NCBI GenBank assembly: GCA_001780955.1
Contig: MFJR01000007.1
Location: 252,177 to 300,880 of the forward strand
Length of the DNA stretch: 48,704 bases
Origin: Candidatus Gottesmanbacteria bacterium RIFCSPLOWO2_01_FULL_39_12b
GTDB taxonomy: Bacteria; Patescibacteriota; Microgenomatia; 2-02-FULL-39-11
Direction of reading: 5' to 3'
Both the position numbers and the translations under genes were made by a program. This document shows positions 47,249 to 48,704 of this stretch, one piece after another. Within the stretch, counting starts at the first letter, position 1, and each line of letters opens with the position of its first letter. The notes under the pieces were generated by a model. That model was not told the DNA's origin and ran no database searches. It saw only the letters and a program-made list of their open reading frames with translations.

Positions 47249-48704
47249 ATGAAAAATAAAACAACAGTCTGGTTTGACGAGGTAGGTAAAGAAGATGTTG
47301 GTCTCGTGGGCGGTAAAGGAGCAAATTTAGGTGAAATGTACGCTGCTAAAATTCCGGTGCCCTATGGCTTTATAGTCACCGCCGGTGCTTACTTTGATTT
47401 TATTAAAACTACGAAGCTGGACCAAAAAATTAAAGGTCTGCTGCAATCTTTAAATTATAAAAATACAAACAGTTTGGAACAAACTGCAAGTTTAATACAA
47501 AAATCAATATTAAAAGAGAAAATGCCGGTTGACTTAGCAAAAGAGATAATGAGGAACTATCTTGAACTGTCTTCAAAATCGCAGGTCAAGTCAAATTTTA
47601 CCAATAAATTTTCATCATATCTTAAAAATCCTTACGTGGCAGTACGATCGTCTGCTACTGCAGAAGATCTTCCGGATGCCTCTTTTGCCGGTCAGCAGGC
47701 TACTTTTCTTAATGTATCCGGAGAAGCTAATGTGGTGAAGTATGTCCAGGAGGCATGGGCCTCTCTTTATACTCCCCGGGCCATATTTTATCGGGAGGAA
47801 AAGAAATTTGAACATTTAAAAGTCGGTATTGCTGTTGTTATCCAAATGATGATTGCTTCGGAAAGCTCAGGTGTCATGTTTACTCTGGACCCGGTGACCA
47901 ACGATAAAAGTAAAATAGTCATCGAAGGCATATTGGGTTTAGGAGAATTGATCGTTCAGGGTTCGGTAACCCCGGATCATTACGAAGTCGATAAAAAAGA
48001 CCTAAAAATTACGATTAAAAAAATAGAAAGGCAGACTGTGATGCTGGTCAAAAAAAATGATAAGAACGTGGAAATTAAACCTGAAAAAGAAGCATCAAAC
48101 AAGCAAAAAGTTAACGATGATCAAATTATTGAAATAGCCCGTTTAGGGAAAATATTAGAAAAGCATTATTATTTTCCTCAGGATGTGGAGTGGGCCATTG
48201 AAAACGGTAATATTTATATAGTTCAAACCAGACCCGTCACGACAGTTAAACCAAAAGGTAACGATAAAAAAGAGGAAAGTAGCCAACAGAATATATTTAG
48301 TAAAATGAAACTTCTTCTTAAGGGTGACCCCGCTTCTCCCGGGATAAGTAGCGGACCGGTAAAAGTAATCTATAGTGCAAAAGAAATAGATAAAATAAAG
48401 GCCGGGGACATTCTGGTCACTATCCAGACTAATCCAGATTTTGTTCCAGCCATGAAAAGGGCTGTTGCCATTATCACAGAACGGGGAGGAAGAACCTCAC
48501 ACGCGGCCATTGTCTCGAGAGAGCTTGGGGTTCCGGCTATTGTTGGTACCGTAAACGCCACAAAAGTATTGAAAACCGGCATGGTGGTGACGGTTCATGG
48601 TCTAAAAGGGGAAGTTTATCAGGGAGGACTATCTAAAAGTGAGGCTATCCGGTTAGAAATGTCAGAAAGAAAGTCCAAACCCAATCTTTCTTTAAAGACC
48701 GCCA
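47249..48704 (+). CDS. ppsA: Phosphoenolpyruvate synthase, 5' part (runs off window; absent from ORF track)
   Basis: VGLVGGKGANLGEM; AVRSSATAEDLPDASFAGQQ; ITERGGRTSHAAIVSRELGVPAIVGT; SD AAAGGAG upstream. Confidence 0.93.
   Translation, partial: MKNKTTVWFDEVGKEDVGLVGGKGANLGEMYAAKIPVPYGFIVTAGAYFDFIKTTKLDQKIKGLLQSLNYKNTNSLEQTASLIQKSILKEKMPVDLAKEIMRNYLELSSKSQVKSNFTNKFSSYLKNPYVAVRSSATAEDLPDASFAGQQATFLNVSGEANVVKYVQEAWASLYTPRAIFYREEKKFEHLKVGIAVVIQMMIASESSGVMFTLDPVTNDKSKIVIEGILGLGELIVQGSVTPDHYEVDKKDLKITIKKIERQTVMLVKKNDKNVEIKPEKEASNKQKVNDDQIIEIARLGKILEKHYYFPQDVEWAIENGNIYIVQTRPVTTVKPKGNDKKEESSQQNIFSKMKLLLKGDPASPGISSGPVKVIYSAKEIDKIKAGDILVTIQTNPDFVPAMKRAVAIITERGGRTSHAAIVSRELGVPAIVGTVNATKVLKTGMVVTVHGLKGEVYQGGLSKSEAIRLEMSERKSKPNLSLKTA

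Noticed and set aside
1-48704. CRISPR array or cas operon
   Set aside because: No regularly spaced 25-40 bp repeats found; the Cas4/RecB-like protein at 13535 stands alone.
1-48704. Alternative genetic code (UGA recoded)
   Set aside because: UGA terminates genes such as purN and pgi/pmi at sensible positions, and no in-frame UGA is needed inside conserved proteins.

Overview
The 48.7 kb window is gene-dense, AT-rich and bacterial (L19, GreA, HflX, YchF, HolA, PstSCAB, TTGACA/TATAAT-type promoters with 17-bp spacing). Small compact genes suggest a Patescibacteria/CPR-like genome, but that is inference. Main blocks: (1) a purine operon: glyA 3' end, purN, purD, an M24-fold protein, purM, two tandem archaeal-type purP genes, purB, purA, guaB, with a convergent aspartase; (2) a decayed secreted-protein gene and a tRNA-Lys locus carrying a GIY-YIG ORF between duplicated tRNA fragments; (3) sod, rplS, yraN, tRNA-Glu, csp; (4) pstSCA plus two divergent pstB-like ATPases; (5) a cell-envelope glycan locus with GT2-GT2 and flippase-GT4 fusions; (6) hflX, greA, an HATPase/STAS-like pair, fic, ychF and a NYN-domain gene between 85-bp direct repeats; (7) L,D-transpeptidase, LamG protein, holA, phosphomannomutase, pgi/pmi and the 5' part of ppsA. 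Strongest leads: the GIY-YIG ORF whose start and stop codons both lie in duplicated tRNA-Lys sequence; the bacterial/archaeal hybrid purine operon; a PstB pair with complementary motif losses; an in-frame 36-nt palindrome inside purD; the NYN cassette between long direct repeats; and a multi-lesion pseudogene. All homology calls come from reading motifs by eye; no searches were run.
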